A stretch of DNA of 47,997 nt, from contig WHTW01000048.1 in the NCBI GenBank assembly GCA_009377525.1, positions 1-47,997 on the forward strand, given 5' to 3'. The notes beneath the pieces are model-generated. The model searched no databases, was not told the DNA's origin, and was given only the letters and a program-made list of their open reading frames with translations. This document shows positions 25,892-35,579 of this stretch, in pieces. The position numbers were made by a program, and so were the translations under genes. The stretch comes from Rhodospirillales bacterium (GTDB lineage Bacteria; Pseudomonadota; Alphaproteobacteria; Reyranellales; Reyranellaceae). Position 1 is the first letter of the stretch, and each line of letters starts with the position of its first letter.

Positions 25892-27250
25892 TCAGACCTT
25901 GCGCTTGGCGTCGGCGATTCCCTTGATCAGGTTGTCGCAGCACACATCGGCGGTGATCTGCCCGGTGAGGCACTTCTGCACCTCGATGTTGAGCTGGTCG
26001 GTCCATGGGAAGTGCCAGGGCTGATAGACCGACGGGCAGGCCTCGCCGATATACGCGGCCTTATCCCAGATCTTGAGGATCTCCGGCACGTCGCCCCATG
26101 GCGCCCAGCCCTGCTTCACGGCATCGCTGTTCATCACCGAGGTGTAGCCCGAGCCCAGCATGGCGTCCTTGGCGAGACTTATGGCCTGCGTGTAGTTGCC
26201 GTCCTTGGTCTTGCCGCCGAGATACTGCAGCAGCTTCCAGCCCCATTCCTTGTCGCGCGTCGCCGTCGACAGGAAATAGACATGGGTGACGCCGATCGTC
26301 TTGCCCTCGCCGGGCGAGCCCAGCACCTTGACCTTGCCGGCGATCGGCGACTGCGCCGGATCGTTGACGACGTTCAGGCCATAGTGATGGTTCGGCCCGC
26401 GATAGAGGTTCTTGCCGGCGCCGAACGCCTTGGCCGAGGTCGTGAACTGCACCTTCAGCGATTCGGGATCGGCGATATCGAGGCCCTTCTCGAAGGTGTT
26501 GGCCCACCATTTCAGGGTCTCGCGGGCGACCGAGCCCGGGCCGAGCTGATGATTGCCTTGCTTGTCGAAGAAGGTGCCGCCCTTGTTCCAGGTCATCTGG
26601 TACCAGGTGCCAGGCAGCTGCTCGAGGCCGACGCCCGCGACCCACAGGATGGGATAGCGCGACACGCCGTCCTTCTTGGCCTTGACGCAGTGCTCGATGA
26701 ACTCTTCGTAGTTGGTGAACGGCTTGTCGATCTTCAGCTTCTCCAGCATGTCGGTGTAGTAGTTCCACACCCACACCGCGGAGAAGTAGGGCAGGCCCAT
26801 GGTCTTGCCGCCGACCGTCGCCACCTGCTTGGTGAAGGGCGTGAAGTCCTTGATGTAGTCGGCCGCGCCGGGAAGGCTGTCGATCGGCTCGACCAGGCCT
26901 TGGCTGACGAAGTTGGGGAAGGAGAAGGGCGAGGATTGCGAGACGTCGATCTCCTCGCCTGCCGCGAACATGGTGGTGAGCTTGGTCGGATGATCGTTGA
27001 ACGACGAGATGGTCGAATCGACCTTCACGCCCCAGTCGGCTTCGAACTGCTTGGCGATGCGCGTGTAGATGTCGCCGTAGGTCCAGACCACGAAGTTGAC
27101 GCGGTCGACCTTGCTCTTGGGCGGCACGCTCCAGGGTCCGCTCTGCTGGCCGAAGGCCGCGCCGGACATTCCGGCCATCCCGAGTCCCGCCGCACTGGCG
27201 AGGACACGACGCCGGCTGAGCTCCCATTTGCGGATCAGGTCATCGCTCAT
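25892..27250 (-). CDS. Carbohydrate-type ABC extracellular solute-binding protein
   Basis: A 452-residue exported family-1 solute-binding protein. The leader LSRRRVLASAAGLGMAGMSG has a twin-arginine (Tat) pattern, so it is probably exported folded. The mature part contains VNFVVWTYGDIYTRIAKQFEADWG, FAAGEEIDVSQSSPFSFPNFV and YFLSTATRDKEWGWKLLQYLGG, usual for sugar or polyol binders. ATG 27250 has GGAGG six bases upstream. First gene of the ATPase-less importer operon; divergent from aldose epimerase with a 125-bp gap that should hold both promoters. Confidence 0.88.
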   Translation of the reverse strand: MSDDLIRKWELSRRRVLASAAGLGMAGMSGAAFGQQSGPWSVPPKSKVDRVNFVVWTYGDIYTRIAKQFEADWGVKVDSTISSFNDHPTKLTTMFAAGEEIDVSQSSPFSFPNFVSQGLVEPIDSLPGAADYIKDFTPFTKQVATVGGKTMGLPYFSAVWVWNYYTDMLEKLKIDKPFTNYEEFIEHCVKAKKDGVSRYPILWVAGVGLEQLPGTWYQMTWNKGGTFFDKQGNHQLGPGSVARETLKWWANTFEKGLDIADPESLKVQFTTSAKAFGAGKNLYRGPNHHYGLNVVNDPAQSPIAGKVKVLGSPGEGKTIGVTHVYFLSTATRDKEWGWKLLQYLGGKTKDGNYTQAISLAKDAMLGSGYTSVMNSDAVKQGWAPWGDVPEILKIWDKAAYIGEACPSVYQPWHFPWTDQLNIEVQKCLTGQITADVCCDNLIKGIADAKRKV

Positions 27251-27375
27251 GTCGTGTCCTCCGATGTGTTGCCGATGATGAAACCCTATCACCGCACCAC
27301 TGGCGGATGTAGGGATATGCAGCAAAAAGTACGCCAGGGTGGATTGCACGCCCGGATGGCGTTAGAGGCAACGCC

Positions 27376-28227
27376 ATGAGTTCCTTGTCCCTTCGCGCCG
27401 GCCGGCTTGGCGTCGAGCTTGCGCCCCAGGCCGGCGGATCAATCGCACGCTTCCGCCACGATGACGCCGATCTGCTGCGGCCGATGACGGCCGAGGCGAT
27501 GGCGTCCGGCCGCGGCAACGAAGCCGCCTGCTATCCGCTGGTGCCGTTCTCCAATCGCATTGCAAATGGGCGTCTCGTTTTCGATGGCCAGGCGTTCAAG
27601 CTCGAGCCGAACTGGCCCGGCGTGCGCCATCCCATGCACGGCGAGGGCTGGGCGCGCGCGTGGGACGTGGCGCGTCACGACGGGCGCGCCGCGGAGCTTG
27701 TGCACGAGCATGACGGCAGGAAGGGCTGGCCGTTCCGCTATCGGGCACAGCTGTCGTTCCGCCTCGACGAGGTTGGATTGACCGCGACCATGGCGATCGA
27801 GAATCTCGAAAGCCGGGCGGTACCGGCCGGGCTTGGCCTGCATCCTTTCTTCACGCGCGACGCCGACAGCGAGCTTGCTTTCCGCGCGGCTGCCGTGTGG
27901 CTCGCCGACGAGGAAGTGCTGCCGACCAAGCGCGTCGCCGTGCCATCCGAATGGGACTACTCCAGGTCACGCAGGGTCGAGCCCGGTCTCGACAATTGCT
28001 TCGAGGATTGGGACGGGCGCGCCGTCGTCACCTGGCCCGGCCGCGGCCTGAAGCTCGAGCTGCAGGCCGCGCAACCGTTCCGCCATGCCGTCGTCTACAC
28101 GCCGGCGAATCGTCCATACTTCTGTGTCGAGCCCGTGAGCCACGTCAACGGCAAGGTGGCCGAGGCACGGCTCGCGCCTGGTGCTACGCTTGCCGGCGAG
28201 GTCGCTTTCCGCGTTTCAACCCTGTGA
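27376..28227 (+). CDS. Aldose 1-epimerase (mutarotase) family protein
   Basis: A 283-residue galactose-mutarotase-fold protein that interconverts sugar anomers. PLVPFSNRIANGRL (Asn60-Arg61) and HPMHGEGWARAWDV (His85, His88) form the usual substrate and catalytic motifs, LGLHPFFTRD carries the second histidine, and VEPVSHVNG near the C-terminus has the catalytic-base region. It probably acts on the sugar brought in by the divergent ABC importer. The downstream SDR starts 7 bp on, so the two form an operon. Confidence 0.9.
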   Translation: MSSLSLRAGRLGVELAPQAGGSIARFRHDDADLLRPMTAEAMASGRGNEAACYPLVPFSNRIANGRLVFDGQAFKLEPNWPGVRHPMHGEGWARAWDVARHDGRAAELVHEHDGRKGWPFRYRAQLSFRLDEVGLTATMAIENLESRAVPAGLGLHPFFTRDADSELAFRAAAVWLADEEVLPTKRVAVPSEWDYSRSRRVEPGLDNCFEDWDGRAVVTWPGRGLKLELQAAQPFRHAVVYTPANRPYFCVEPVSHVNGKVAEARLAPGATLAGEVAFRVSTL

Positions 28228-28234
28228 GGGCTCC

Positions 28235-29002
28235 ATGCCTCCTTTCGCCTCGTATCCCAGCCTGAAAGACCGTGCGGTGTTCGTGTCGGGTGGCGGCTCA
28301 GGCATCGGCGCATCGATCGTCGAGCATTTCGCCGAGCAGGGCGCCAAGGTGGCCTTCGTCGACATCGATGAGCCTGCATCGAAGGCACTGCTCAAGAAGA
28401 TCGCGGGCGCCGGCCATCCCGAGCCGGCCTTCGCCAAATGCGACGTGCGCGACATCGCGGCCTACCAGGCGGCGGTTGCGGCACTGGCAGCGCGGCTGGG
28501 CGACTTCACGGTGCTCGTGAACAACGCCGCGCGCGACGACCGGCACACGATCGACGAGGTGACCGAAGCCTACTGGGACGAGCGCATGAATGTGAACCTT
28601 CGCCACCAGTACTTCGCCATCCAGTCCGTGGTGCCCGGCATGAAGAAGGCGGGCGGCGGCTCGATCATCAACTTCAGCTCGGTGAGCTACCACGCCATGG
28701 CGCCCAAGCTCTCGGTCTACGAGGGCGCCAAGGCCGCGGTTGTCGGCATGACGCGCGGGCTGGCGCGCGACCTCGGGGCCGACAAGATCCGGCTGAACAT
28801 CATCACGCCGGGCTGGATCATGACCCAGCGCCAGATCGATCTCTGGTTGACGCCCGAGGCCGAGGTCGACCTGATGAAGGCGCAGTGCCTGAAGGAGAAG
28901 GTCTATCCGCCCGACATCGCCCGCATGGTGCTGTGGCTCGCCTCGGACGACAGCCGGCTGGTGACGGCGCAGAACTTCGTGGTCGACGGGGGACGGATGT
29001 GA
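28235..29002 (+). CDS. SDR-family sugar dehydrogenase-like oxidoreductase
   Basis: A 255-residue classical short-chain dehydrogenase. VSGGGSGIG (about 18-26) binds NAD(P), NNAARDD replaces the usual NNAG, and the catalytic set is Ser in INFSSVSY with Tyr-x-x-x-Lys in VYEGAKAA. It ends with DGGRM, typical of the family. The position after aldose epimerase and beside a sugar importer suggests oxidation of an aldose to a lactone. ATG 28235 replaces an upstream in-frame start inside the epimerase gene. The following gene starts at GTG within its stop codon. Confidence 0.9.
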   Translation: MPPFASYPSLKDRAVFVSGGGSGIGASIVEHFAEQGAKVAFVDIDEPASKALLKKIAGAGHPEPAFAKCDVRDIAAYQAAVAALAARLGDFTVLVNNAARDDRHTIDEVTEAYWDERMNVNLRHQYFAIQSVVPGMKKAGGGSIINFSSVSYHAMAPKLSVYEGAKAAVVGMTRGLARDLGADKIRLNIITPGWIMTQRQIDLWLTPEAEVDLMKAQCLKEKVYPPDIARMVLWLASDDSRLVTAQNFVVDGGRM

Positions 29003-29673
29003 ACGCGGCTGCCATTCCGGGGCGGGTCGGCCGCCGCTTCGTCCATGCCTTCCGCCACATGCTGCCACCGACGCTGTTCTTTCTCATCTCCTTCAACCTC
29101 ATCGTCTTCACCACCAACCTCCTGGTTCACGACTACTGGTTCAAGCTGTCGAGCTTCCTGCTCGCCACCACCACGGCGCTGGTCGTCGGCAAGGCGGTGC
29201 TGGTGGCCAACAACATCAGGCTGATCGACCGCTTCCGCGGCGCGCCGCTGATCCAGCCCATCCTCTACAAGACGCTGTTCTATGCCCTGGTCGTGCTGGT
29301 GGTGCGTCTGGCCGAGCGCTTCATCCATCTCGCCATCGACGACAGGGGATTTGCCGCGGCGTTGGACATGGCCGTCCACGACTTCTCCTGGCGGCGCTTC
29401 GCGGCGATCCAGATCTGGATCTTCACCTGCTTCCTGATCTACGTGACCGCGACGGAGGTGAGCAATCTCCTGGGCGAGGGCCAGATGTTCCGGCTGTTCT
29501 TCCGCCATCGCTCGAACCAGCACCGCCTGACGCGCCGACAGCATGTGCGCGCCCTGATGGAGCTCAGCCGGCTCGCCGAGACGACGCCGCGCGAGCAGCT
29601 CCTCAATACTGCGACCCCGCAAGGCCAGCGGCTCGTGACCATCGTCGACGCGTTGCGCCAGCGTCCCACATAG
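28999..29673 (+). CDS. Four-helix membrane protein of unknown function
   Basis: A 224-residue protein starting at GTG 28999, whose first bases overlap the SDR stop (GTGA), so its translation is probably coupled. Hydrophobic spans are visible at MLPPTLFFLISFNLIVFTTNLLV, LSSFLLATTTALVVGKAVLV, TLFYALVVLVVRLAERF and IQIWIFTCFLIYVTATEV. The C-terminal 60 residues are basic and polar (RHRSNQHRLTRRQHVRALMELS), presumably cytoplasmic. No recognised domain. Although linked to the sugar genes by overlap, its sequence gives no hint of a role in sugar use. Confidence 0.8.
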   Translation: MNAAAIPGRVGRRFVHAFRHMLPPTLFFLISFNLIVFTTNLLVHDYWFKLSSFLLATTTALVVGKAVLVANNIRLIDRFRGAPLIQPILYKTLFYALVVLVVRLAERFIHLAIDDRGFAAALDMAVHDFSWRRFAAIQIWIFTCFLIYVTATEVSNLLGEGQMFRLFFRHRSNQHRLTRRQHVRALMELSRLAETTPREQLLNTATPQGQRLVTIVDALRQRPT

Positions 29674-29702
29674 AGCGATGGATGAAGCTGCACGACCGCC
29701 AC

Positions 29703-29854
29703 CACCTCACCCTGAGGAGCGGCCGCAGGCCGCGTCTCGAAGGGTGGGCAACAGCAAGGCAGGTTGCCCACCCACGCGCGGATTACCGCGCGCATTCGAG
29801 ACGGGCGCTTCGCGCATTCACATGCGCTCCAGCGACGCTCCTCAGGGTGAGGTG
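29703..29854. repeat. Nested palindromic repeat, family D
   Basis: The outermost arms, CACCTCACCCTGAGGAGC (29703-29720) and GCTCCTCAGGGTGAGGTG (29837-29854), are perfect complements. Inside are a GGGTGGGCAAC / TTGCCCACCC hairpin (29741-29772) and CGTCTCGA / TCGAGACG arms. This is the well-spread alphaproteobacterial intergenic repeat type. It fills the gap between two same-strand genes and ends 13 bases before the next start codon. Confidence 0.85.
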
Positions 29855-29867
29855 ATACTGTCGAAGC

Positions 29868-30743
29868 ATGGCCCTCGATCGAAGCTGGCGGCGGATCTCC
29901 TGGGTCATCCTGGGCATTGGCTGCCTGTTCTTGGTCGGTGGCTTGGCGCTCGGATGGGGCAGCCTGCGGCATGTCCTCTACGCCGAACGTGCCGACGGCG
30001 AGGTGATCGAGATCCGCCGCGAGGGCGACATGTATGCGCCGGTGCTGCGCTTTCGCCTGGCCAACGACGAGATGCAGGAGGTCCAGGACTTAGGGACCGG
30101 CGCCCCCGACTTCGCGGTCGGCGACCGGGTGACCGTTCTCTACATGCCGGACGATCCCGAGGACTTCCGCATCGACACCTTCGAGCGGCTGTGGTTCTCG
30201 TCGATCTTCGTCCTGGTGTTCGGCTCCCTCTGGTTGCTCTTCGGCGCCGTTGCCTGGGGCCTCGCGCGCGGAGTCGAGTTGGCCGTGCTGGGCGAAGGCG
30301 CCTTCGCCGTGATTGCCATGGTGGCGACGATGCTCGGGGTCCTCGCTCTGTGGAGTGCCGTCGGCCTCTACACCGACGGCCTGCGTGCCGAGGGCATCGT
30401 GCTCGAGGTCCGTAAGACCCTGCGCACCGAGGATGAGACGGTGACCCGGTCCAACGGCAGCGAGGTGCGGCGCCGGGTCGAGCGGTCGTCCTATGCGCCG
30501 GTCGTGCGCTTCACCACGAACGAGGGCCGCGAGATCGAGTTCCACGGACGCGGCGGCAGCGAGACGTCGCTGGCCGAGGGTGACCGCGTGACCGTCATCT
30601 ACGATCCGACGAATCCGATCCGCGCCTATATCGCGACGTTCCTCGACTTCTGGCTGCCGTCGGCCGCCGCCTTCGGCGTGGCCTTCCTGTTCGGCGGCTC
30701 GGTGTGGCTGTCGCGCTGGTCGCGGCGGCGGGCGGCGCCGTAG
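29868..30743 (+). CDS. DUF3592-type membrane protein with two repeated domains
   Basis: A 291-residue membrane protein with two similar halves. Each half has an extracytoplasmic beta-rich section followed by hydrophobic spans: RADGEVIEIRREGDMYAPVLRFRL / VGDRVTVLYMPDDPEDFRID in the first, and RAEGIVLEVRKT...YAPVVRFTT / EGDRVTVIYDPTNPIRAYI in the second. The 'YAPVxRF...GdrVtVlYdP' pattern is the DUF3592 signature, so this is a tandem DUF3592 protein. Function unknown. Three to four membrane spans. A terminator-like hairpin follows. Confidence 0.85.
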   Translation: MALDRSWRRISWVILGIGCLFLVGGLALGWGSLRHVLYAERADGEVIEIRREGDMYAPVLRFRLANDEMQEVQDLGTGAPDFAVGDRVTVLYMPDDPEDFRIDTFERLWFSSIFVLVFGSLWLLFGAVAWGLARGVELAVLGEGAFAVIAMVATMLGVLALWSAVGLYTDGLRAEGIVLEVRKTLRTEDETVTRSNGSEVRRRVERSSYAPVVRFTTNEGREIEFHGRGGSETSLAEGDRVTVIYDPTNPIRAYIATFLDFWLPSAAAFGVAFLFGGSVWLSRWSRRRAAP

Positions 30744-30766
30744 CACTTCCCTCCCCAACCTCATGT

Positions 30767-30798
30767 TCCTCTCCCCCGCTAGGTAGCGGGGGAGAGGA
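30767..30798. terminator. Perfect hairpin between convergent genes (repeat family C)
   Basis: TCCTCTCCCCCGCT (30767-30780) and AGCGGGGGAGAGGA (30785-30798) form a 14-bp perfect stem with a 4-base loop between the DUF3592 gene and the convergent binding-protein gene. Same motif as 17267-17303. It could end transcription from both sides; there is no U-tract. Confidence 0.65.
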
Positions 30799-30826
30799 GC
30801 ATGCATGATGTGCGAGGAAAGGGTGC

Positions 30827-32053
30827 CTACTTCCGGTCCTTGTACGGCGGCACGGGATAGATCGCCTTGGCTGTGGCGATCTCGGCCGGGTAGACGACCT
30901 CGACACCGGTCGGCGTGTTCTGCATCACCGCGAACTCGTTCTTGTACTGCTTGCCGGTCTCGTCGATTTCGTACGGTCCGGTGACGGTGACGATCTTGTT
31001 ATTGAGCTTGAGCGCCGCCTCCTTGAGCTTGGCGGCATCGAGCGACTGGGCCTGCTGGATGATCTGCTCCAGCACGGCGCCGGCGCCGTAGGCCAGCGCC
31101 GTCTGGAAGTCGGCAGGGTACTGCGCGTTGGGGAAGAGCTTGGCATAGCGCTCCATCATCTGCGCGCGATTGAGCCCGCCGGTGACCTTCCAGTTGATGC
31201 GCTCGTTCAGCAGGGTCTGGCTGAAGTGGTAGAGGGCGTCCTTGCCGATGGCGAGGAACTGCGGCTGCGAGGCGTAGACGAAGTAGATGCCCTTGAAGTC
31301 GACGTTCATCTCGCGCAGCTGGCGCGCGATCGTCATCTGATCGCCTTCGTAGGCGGTCGGCATGAAGACGTCGGCGCCCGTCGCCCTGGCCTTCTGGATC
31401 AGGATGTTGAAGTCCTTGGTCCCCTTGGCGAACTTCTCGTTCATGGTGACGTCCATGCCGAGCTTCTTGGCCTCCTCGACCGCGCCGTTGGTCAGCGCCG
31501 CAGGGAAAGGCTCGTCGAGATAGGCGAAGGCGATCTTCTTGACGCCGAGCGTGTTGAAGAACTTCACGCCCGGCTTGCCGAGCAGCGTGCCGGCCTGCTG
31601 CGTCGCCGAGACGACATATTTGTAGCCCTGCTGGTAGATCGAATCGGCTGACGCCGACCAGATCACCATGAACTTGTTGTTGGTCTCGGTCGCATTGACC
31701 GCCGCCGCCGTGAGCGTCGAGCCGAACGGTCCGAAGCAGAGATCGACCTTCTCGTCCTTGATCAGCGTCTCGTAGACCTTGGGGATCACCGTCTTGTCGC
31801 TGCGGTCGTCGAGCTTGACCAGCTCGACCTTGCGCTTGGCGCCGCCGATCGAGAGGCCGCCGCGGCTGTTGACGTCGTCGACCCAGATCTCCGCGCCGCG
31901 CAGTCCCGACTGCGCCGCCAGCGCGAAGGTGCCGGTGGACGAAACGGTCATGCCGATGCGGATCGGCTTGGCGTCCTGCGCCCGCGCTCCGCCCGCTGCC
32001 AGAGCGCCGGCAGCCGTGACGATCAGGGTTCTCCTGGGCAGCTTGAATGTCAT
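30827..32053 (-). CDS. Branched-chain amino acid/amide-type ABC substrate-binding protein
   Basis: A 408-residue periplasmic binding protein of the LivK/Leu-Ile-Val group. A signal peptide (RRTLIVTAAGALAAGGARAQ) is followed by PIRIGMTVSSTGTFALAAQSGLRGAEIWVDDVN, YETLIKDEKVDLCFGPFGS and a typical two-lobed layout. ATG 32053 has GGGAGG upstream. It is the last gene of the five-gene importer running from 35509, separated from the ATPase gene by a 19-bp-arm hairpin. The ligand may be an amino acid, amide, urea or aromatic acid; sequence does not decide. Confidence 0.9.
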   Translation of the reverse strand: MTFKLPRRTLIVTAAGALAAGGARAQDAKPIRIGMTVSSTGTFALAAQSGLRGAEIWVDDVNSRGGLSIGGAKRKVELVKLDDRSDKTVIPKVYETLIKDEKVDLCFGPFGSTLTAAAVNATETNNKFMVIWSASADSIYQQGYKYVVSATQQAGTLLGKPGVKFFNTLGVKKIAFAYLDEPFPAALTNGAVEEAKKLGMDVTMNEKFAKGTKDFNILIQKARATGADVFMPTAYEGDQMTIARQLREMNVDFKGIYFVYASQPQFLAIGKDALYHFSQTLLNERINWKVTGGLNRAQMMERYAKLFPNAQYPADFQTALAYGAGAVLEQIIQQAQSLDAAKLKEAALKLNNKIVTVTGPYEIDETGKQYKNEFAVMQNTPTGVEVVYPAEIATAKAIYPVPPYKDRK

Positions 32054-32085
32054 GATTTCCTCCCTTTCCCCGGTAGAAGCCTAGA

Positions 32086-32125
32086 GCATTATCCGTCCGG
32101 CTGGAACCAGCCGGACGGATAATGC
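32086..32125. repeat. Hairpin between ATPase and binding-protein genes
   Basis: GCATTATCCGTCCGGCTGG (32086-32104) and CCAGCCGGACGGATAATGC (32107-32125) are perfect complements with only two bases between. The flanking CTAGAGC (32081-32087) recurs inverted as GCTCTAG (32171-32177), so the whole mobile-looking unit may be 32081-32177. It lies inside an operon and may set the level of binding protein made. Confidence 0.8.
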
Positions 32126-32195
32126 CCTTTGACACTCCTGTCGAAACAAACGCGCTTCCGATCGGAAGCCGCTCTAGCAACCGCCGACAGGGCGG

Positions 32196-32939
32196 TCACG
32201 CATCGATGCGGTAGTCGACCCATTCGGCGATCAGGTCGCGCAGGCCGGCATCCTGCTGGAAGGCGCGGGCCGAGCCGTCGACCTTGTTCTGGCCGAGCTC
32301 GAGCACGTAGAGATGATCGGAGATGCGCACGCACTGGCGCACGTTCTGGTCGACCAGCAGGACGGTGATGCCCTGACCCGGCAGGCCATGGACGAATTCG
32401 TAGATCTCCGCGCTGACACGCGGCGCGATCATGGCCGTCGGCTCGTCGAGCAGCAGCACGCGCGGCCTGAGCGCCAGCGCCCGGCCCAGCTCGAGGAAGC
32501 GTTGCTGGCCGCCGCTCATCGAGCCGGCGAGGTCGCGGCGCTTGTCGCGCAGCATCGGGAACTGCACATAGGCCCGCTCCAGCGCCTGCTCGACGCGCGC
32601 GCGGTCGCGGCGGAACGACCAGCAGGCCAAGCGCAGGTTGTCCTCGACCGAGAGCTCGTTGAACAGGCTGCGCTGTTGCGGCACCAGTGCGATGCCGTTG
32701 TCGATGAACTTCCAGGGCGGCAGGCCGGTGACCTTGCGGCCGTCGATCAGGACGTCGCCGGCGACCGGCTTCAGGAGCCCGTAGAGCGCCTTGAGCGCCG
32801 TCGACTTGCCGGCGCCGTTGGGCCCGATCACGCCGGTGATCACTCCTGGCCTGACCTTGAGCGACAGGCCGCGCAGGATGCGGATGTCGCCGTGATAGGC
32901 GACATCGACGCGATCGAGCTCGAGCACCGCATCGGCCAT
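32196..32939 (-). CDS. livF: Branched-chain amino acid-type ABC ATPase (LivF-like)
   Basis: A 247-residue importer ATPase. Walker [39 protein letters not shown] as signature, VLLLDEPTAMIAP as Walker B. The short C-terminus and IALVPQQRSLFNELSVEDNLRL match LivF. ATG 32939 has GGGGA seven bases upstream; a GTG at 32945 overlapping the previous stop lacks room for a ribosome binding site. Confidence 0.9.
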   Translation of the reverse strand: MADAVLELDRVDVAYHGDIRILRGLSLKVRPGVITGVIGPNGAGKSTALKALYGLLKPVAGDVLIDGRKVTGLPPWKFIDNGIALVPQQRSLFNELSVEDNLRLACWSFRRDRARVEQALERAYVQFPMLRDKRRDLAGSMSGGQQRFLELGRALALRPRVLLLDEPTAMIAPRVSAEIYEFVHGLPGQGITVLLVDQNVRQCVRISDHLYVLELGQNKVDGSARAFQQDAGLRDLIAEWVDYRIDA

Positions 32940-32941
32940 CG

Positions 32942-33654
<713 letters not shown>

Positions 33655-33658
<4 letters not shown>

Positions 33659-34536
33659 CGCTTGAACCTGACGCCCAGGATGCCGGAGGGCCGGAAGAAG
33701 ATCGTGCCGACCAGGATCACGAAGCCGACGATCTGCGCCATGGCCTGCGGCAGGAACACCGTCGCCATCTGCTCGGCCAGCCCGAAGAGCACGCCGGCCA
33801 GCAGCGCGCCCACGGGATTGCCGAGCCCGCCCAGCACGACGACGATGAAGGCGATGATGGTGTATTCGGCGCCGGAGAAGGGGTTGAAGGCCGGGAACAC
33901 CAGCGCGATCAGCACGCCGGTGACGCCGGCCAGCGCCGCCGCCAGCGCGAAGGCGAAGGCCGACAGGCGCACGATGTCGACGCCCATGATCTGGATGGCC
34001 TCGGGATTCATGATGGCCGCGCGCAACGCCTTGCCCGGCAGCGTCTTGAACAGGAACAGCGCGAGGGCGATCGAGACCACGATGGTGATGGCGAGCGCCA
34101 CCAGCCGCGCCGTCGAGACATAGATGGGCCCGACCTGCATGGAAACCGGCGTGAAGGTGTAGTCGATCGTCCGCGAATCGGCCTCGAACAGCAGCAGCAG
34201 CAAGGCGGCCGCGGCGATCGACACGCCGTAGAACATCAGGAACGACATCAGCTCGGGATCGTCGCTGCGCGCCAGCCGCGGGATCAGCACGTAGTAGAGG
34301 CCCCAGCCGGCGGCGAAGAAGACGACGGCGGCGATCGGCACGGCCAACAGCGGCGGCACGCCGAAGCTCGAGAACAGCACGAAGGCCAGGAAGGAGCCGG
34401 CGATCACGAACTCGCCGTGCGCGAAATTGACGACCCGCAGCACGCCGTAGAGCAGGGTGAGGCTGACGCCGACCAGGGCGTAGATGCCGCCGACGATCAG
34501 TCCGTTCACCAGGCCGTTCAGGATCAGGAGTTCCAT
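33655..34536 (-). CDS. livH: Branched-chain amino acid-type ABC permease (LivH-like)
   Basis: A 293-residue inner-membrane permease with about eight helices. LLILNGLVNGLIVGGIYALVGVSLTLLYGVLRVVNFAHGEFVIAGSF at the start is almost a fingerprint of LivH, and VVLGGLGNPVGALLAGVLFGLAEQM near the C-terminus forms the ATPase contact. Starts 10 bases after the LivM stop. Confidence 0.94.
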
Positions 34537-34546
34537 GGGGCAGCTC

Positions 34547-35509
34547 CTACGGGATGTAGCGCCGCCATTGCGGCTTCTTGCGTAAGAGGGTGCCGACGAT
34601 GCCGCGCGGCAGGAACAGCACCAGGATGATGGTGGCGAGCCCCAGGATCAGAAGGTTGAGCAGCGGGAACTGCCGCCAGATCAGCTCGTCCAGCCAGACC
34701 ATCGCCACGGCACCCAGGATCGGTCCGGTGACGGTGCCGAGCCCGCCGGCGACGGCATAGATCACCGTCTTGGCGGTGGTCAGTGTGTTGAAGGCGGTCT
34801 CGGTGTCGACGACGTTGGTGTACCAGGCTTCTACGCCGCCACAGACCGCGGGAAAGAAGGCCGAGATCAGCCAGCCGTAGAGCCGCACGATCGGCACGTT
34901 GACGCCCATCATCTCGGCGGCGTCGGCATCGTCGCGCGTGGCGCGCAGCGCCTTGCCGAGGCGCGAGCGCGACAGCCACAGGATGGTGGCCAGCGCCACC
35001 ACCATGACGGCCATCATGACGTAGAAGCTCTGGACCGGATGGGCGCGGCTGCCGAGCTGCAGGCCGAAACTGCCGCCAGTGAGCTGCTCGGGCATGTTGG
35101 TGATCACCAGGCGGCAGATGCCGGCCAGCGCCAGGCTGACGATGCCGAAGTAGATGCCGGAGAGCCGCAGCGTCGGCGCGAACAGGAGCGCCAGCACGAT
35201 GCCCGCCACGCCCGACAGCGGCAGCGCCAGGAACAGCGGGAAGGCGGCCTTCTTCACCAGGATCGCCGTGGTGAAGGCGCCGATGCCGTAGAACGCCACG
35301 TAGCCGAACGGCATGTAGCCGGCGAAACCCGATGCGACGTTGAAGGCCGAGGCCATGGTGATCCACAGCATCAGGTAGAAATGGAACGCCACGTTGAGGC
35401 CGAGCAGCGGCACCGAGGCGAAATAGACCAGCAGCACGCTGCCGATGAGGGCGGCGAGGGTGAAGTAGATCCGATCGGCTGAATCGAGAGCGCGAGAACG
35501 GGCAGCCAT
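34547..35509 (-). CDS. livM: Branched-chain amino acid-type ABC permease (LivM-like)
   Basis: A ~320-residue permease, partner of LivH, first gene of the operon. It has YFTLAALIGSVLLVYFASVPLLG, GFAGYMPFGYVAFYGIGAFTTAIL and the coupling loop LGKALRATRDDADAAEMMGVNVPIVRLYGWLISA. ATG 35509 is used; an in-frame TTG at 35527 would add six residues. No strong ribosome binding site is visible for either. The 70-bp gap to the upstream cyclase gene should carry the operon promoter. Confidence 0.9.
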   Translation of the reverse strand: MAARSRALDSADRIYFTLAALIGSVLLVYFASVPLLGLNVAFHFYLMLWITMASAFNVASGFAGYMPFGYVAFYGIGAFTTAILVKKAAFPLFLALPLSGVAGIVLALLFAPTLRLSGIYFGIVSLALAGICRLVITNMPEQLTGGSFGLQLGSRAHPVQSFYVMMAVMVVALATILWLSRSRLGKALRATRDDADAAEMMGVNVPIVRLYGWLISAFFPAVCGGVEAWYTNVVDTETAFNTLTTAKTVIYAVAGGLGTVTGPILGAVAMVWLDELIWRQFPLLNLLILGLATIILVLFLPRGIVGTLLRKKPQWRRYIP

Positions 35510-35579
35510 CAGATGTCGCGCAGGCAAGGCACGTTCAACGATAGGCCACGATGGCCCTCAGGACAACGCCCGGCGCGGC

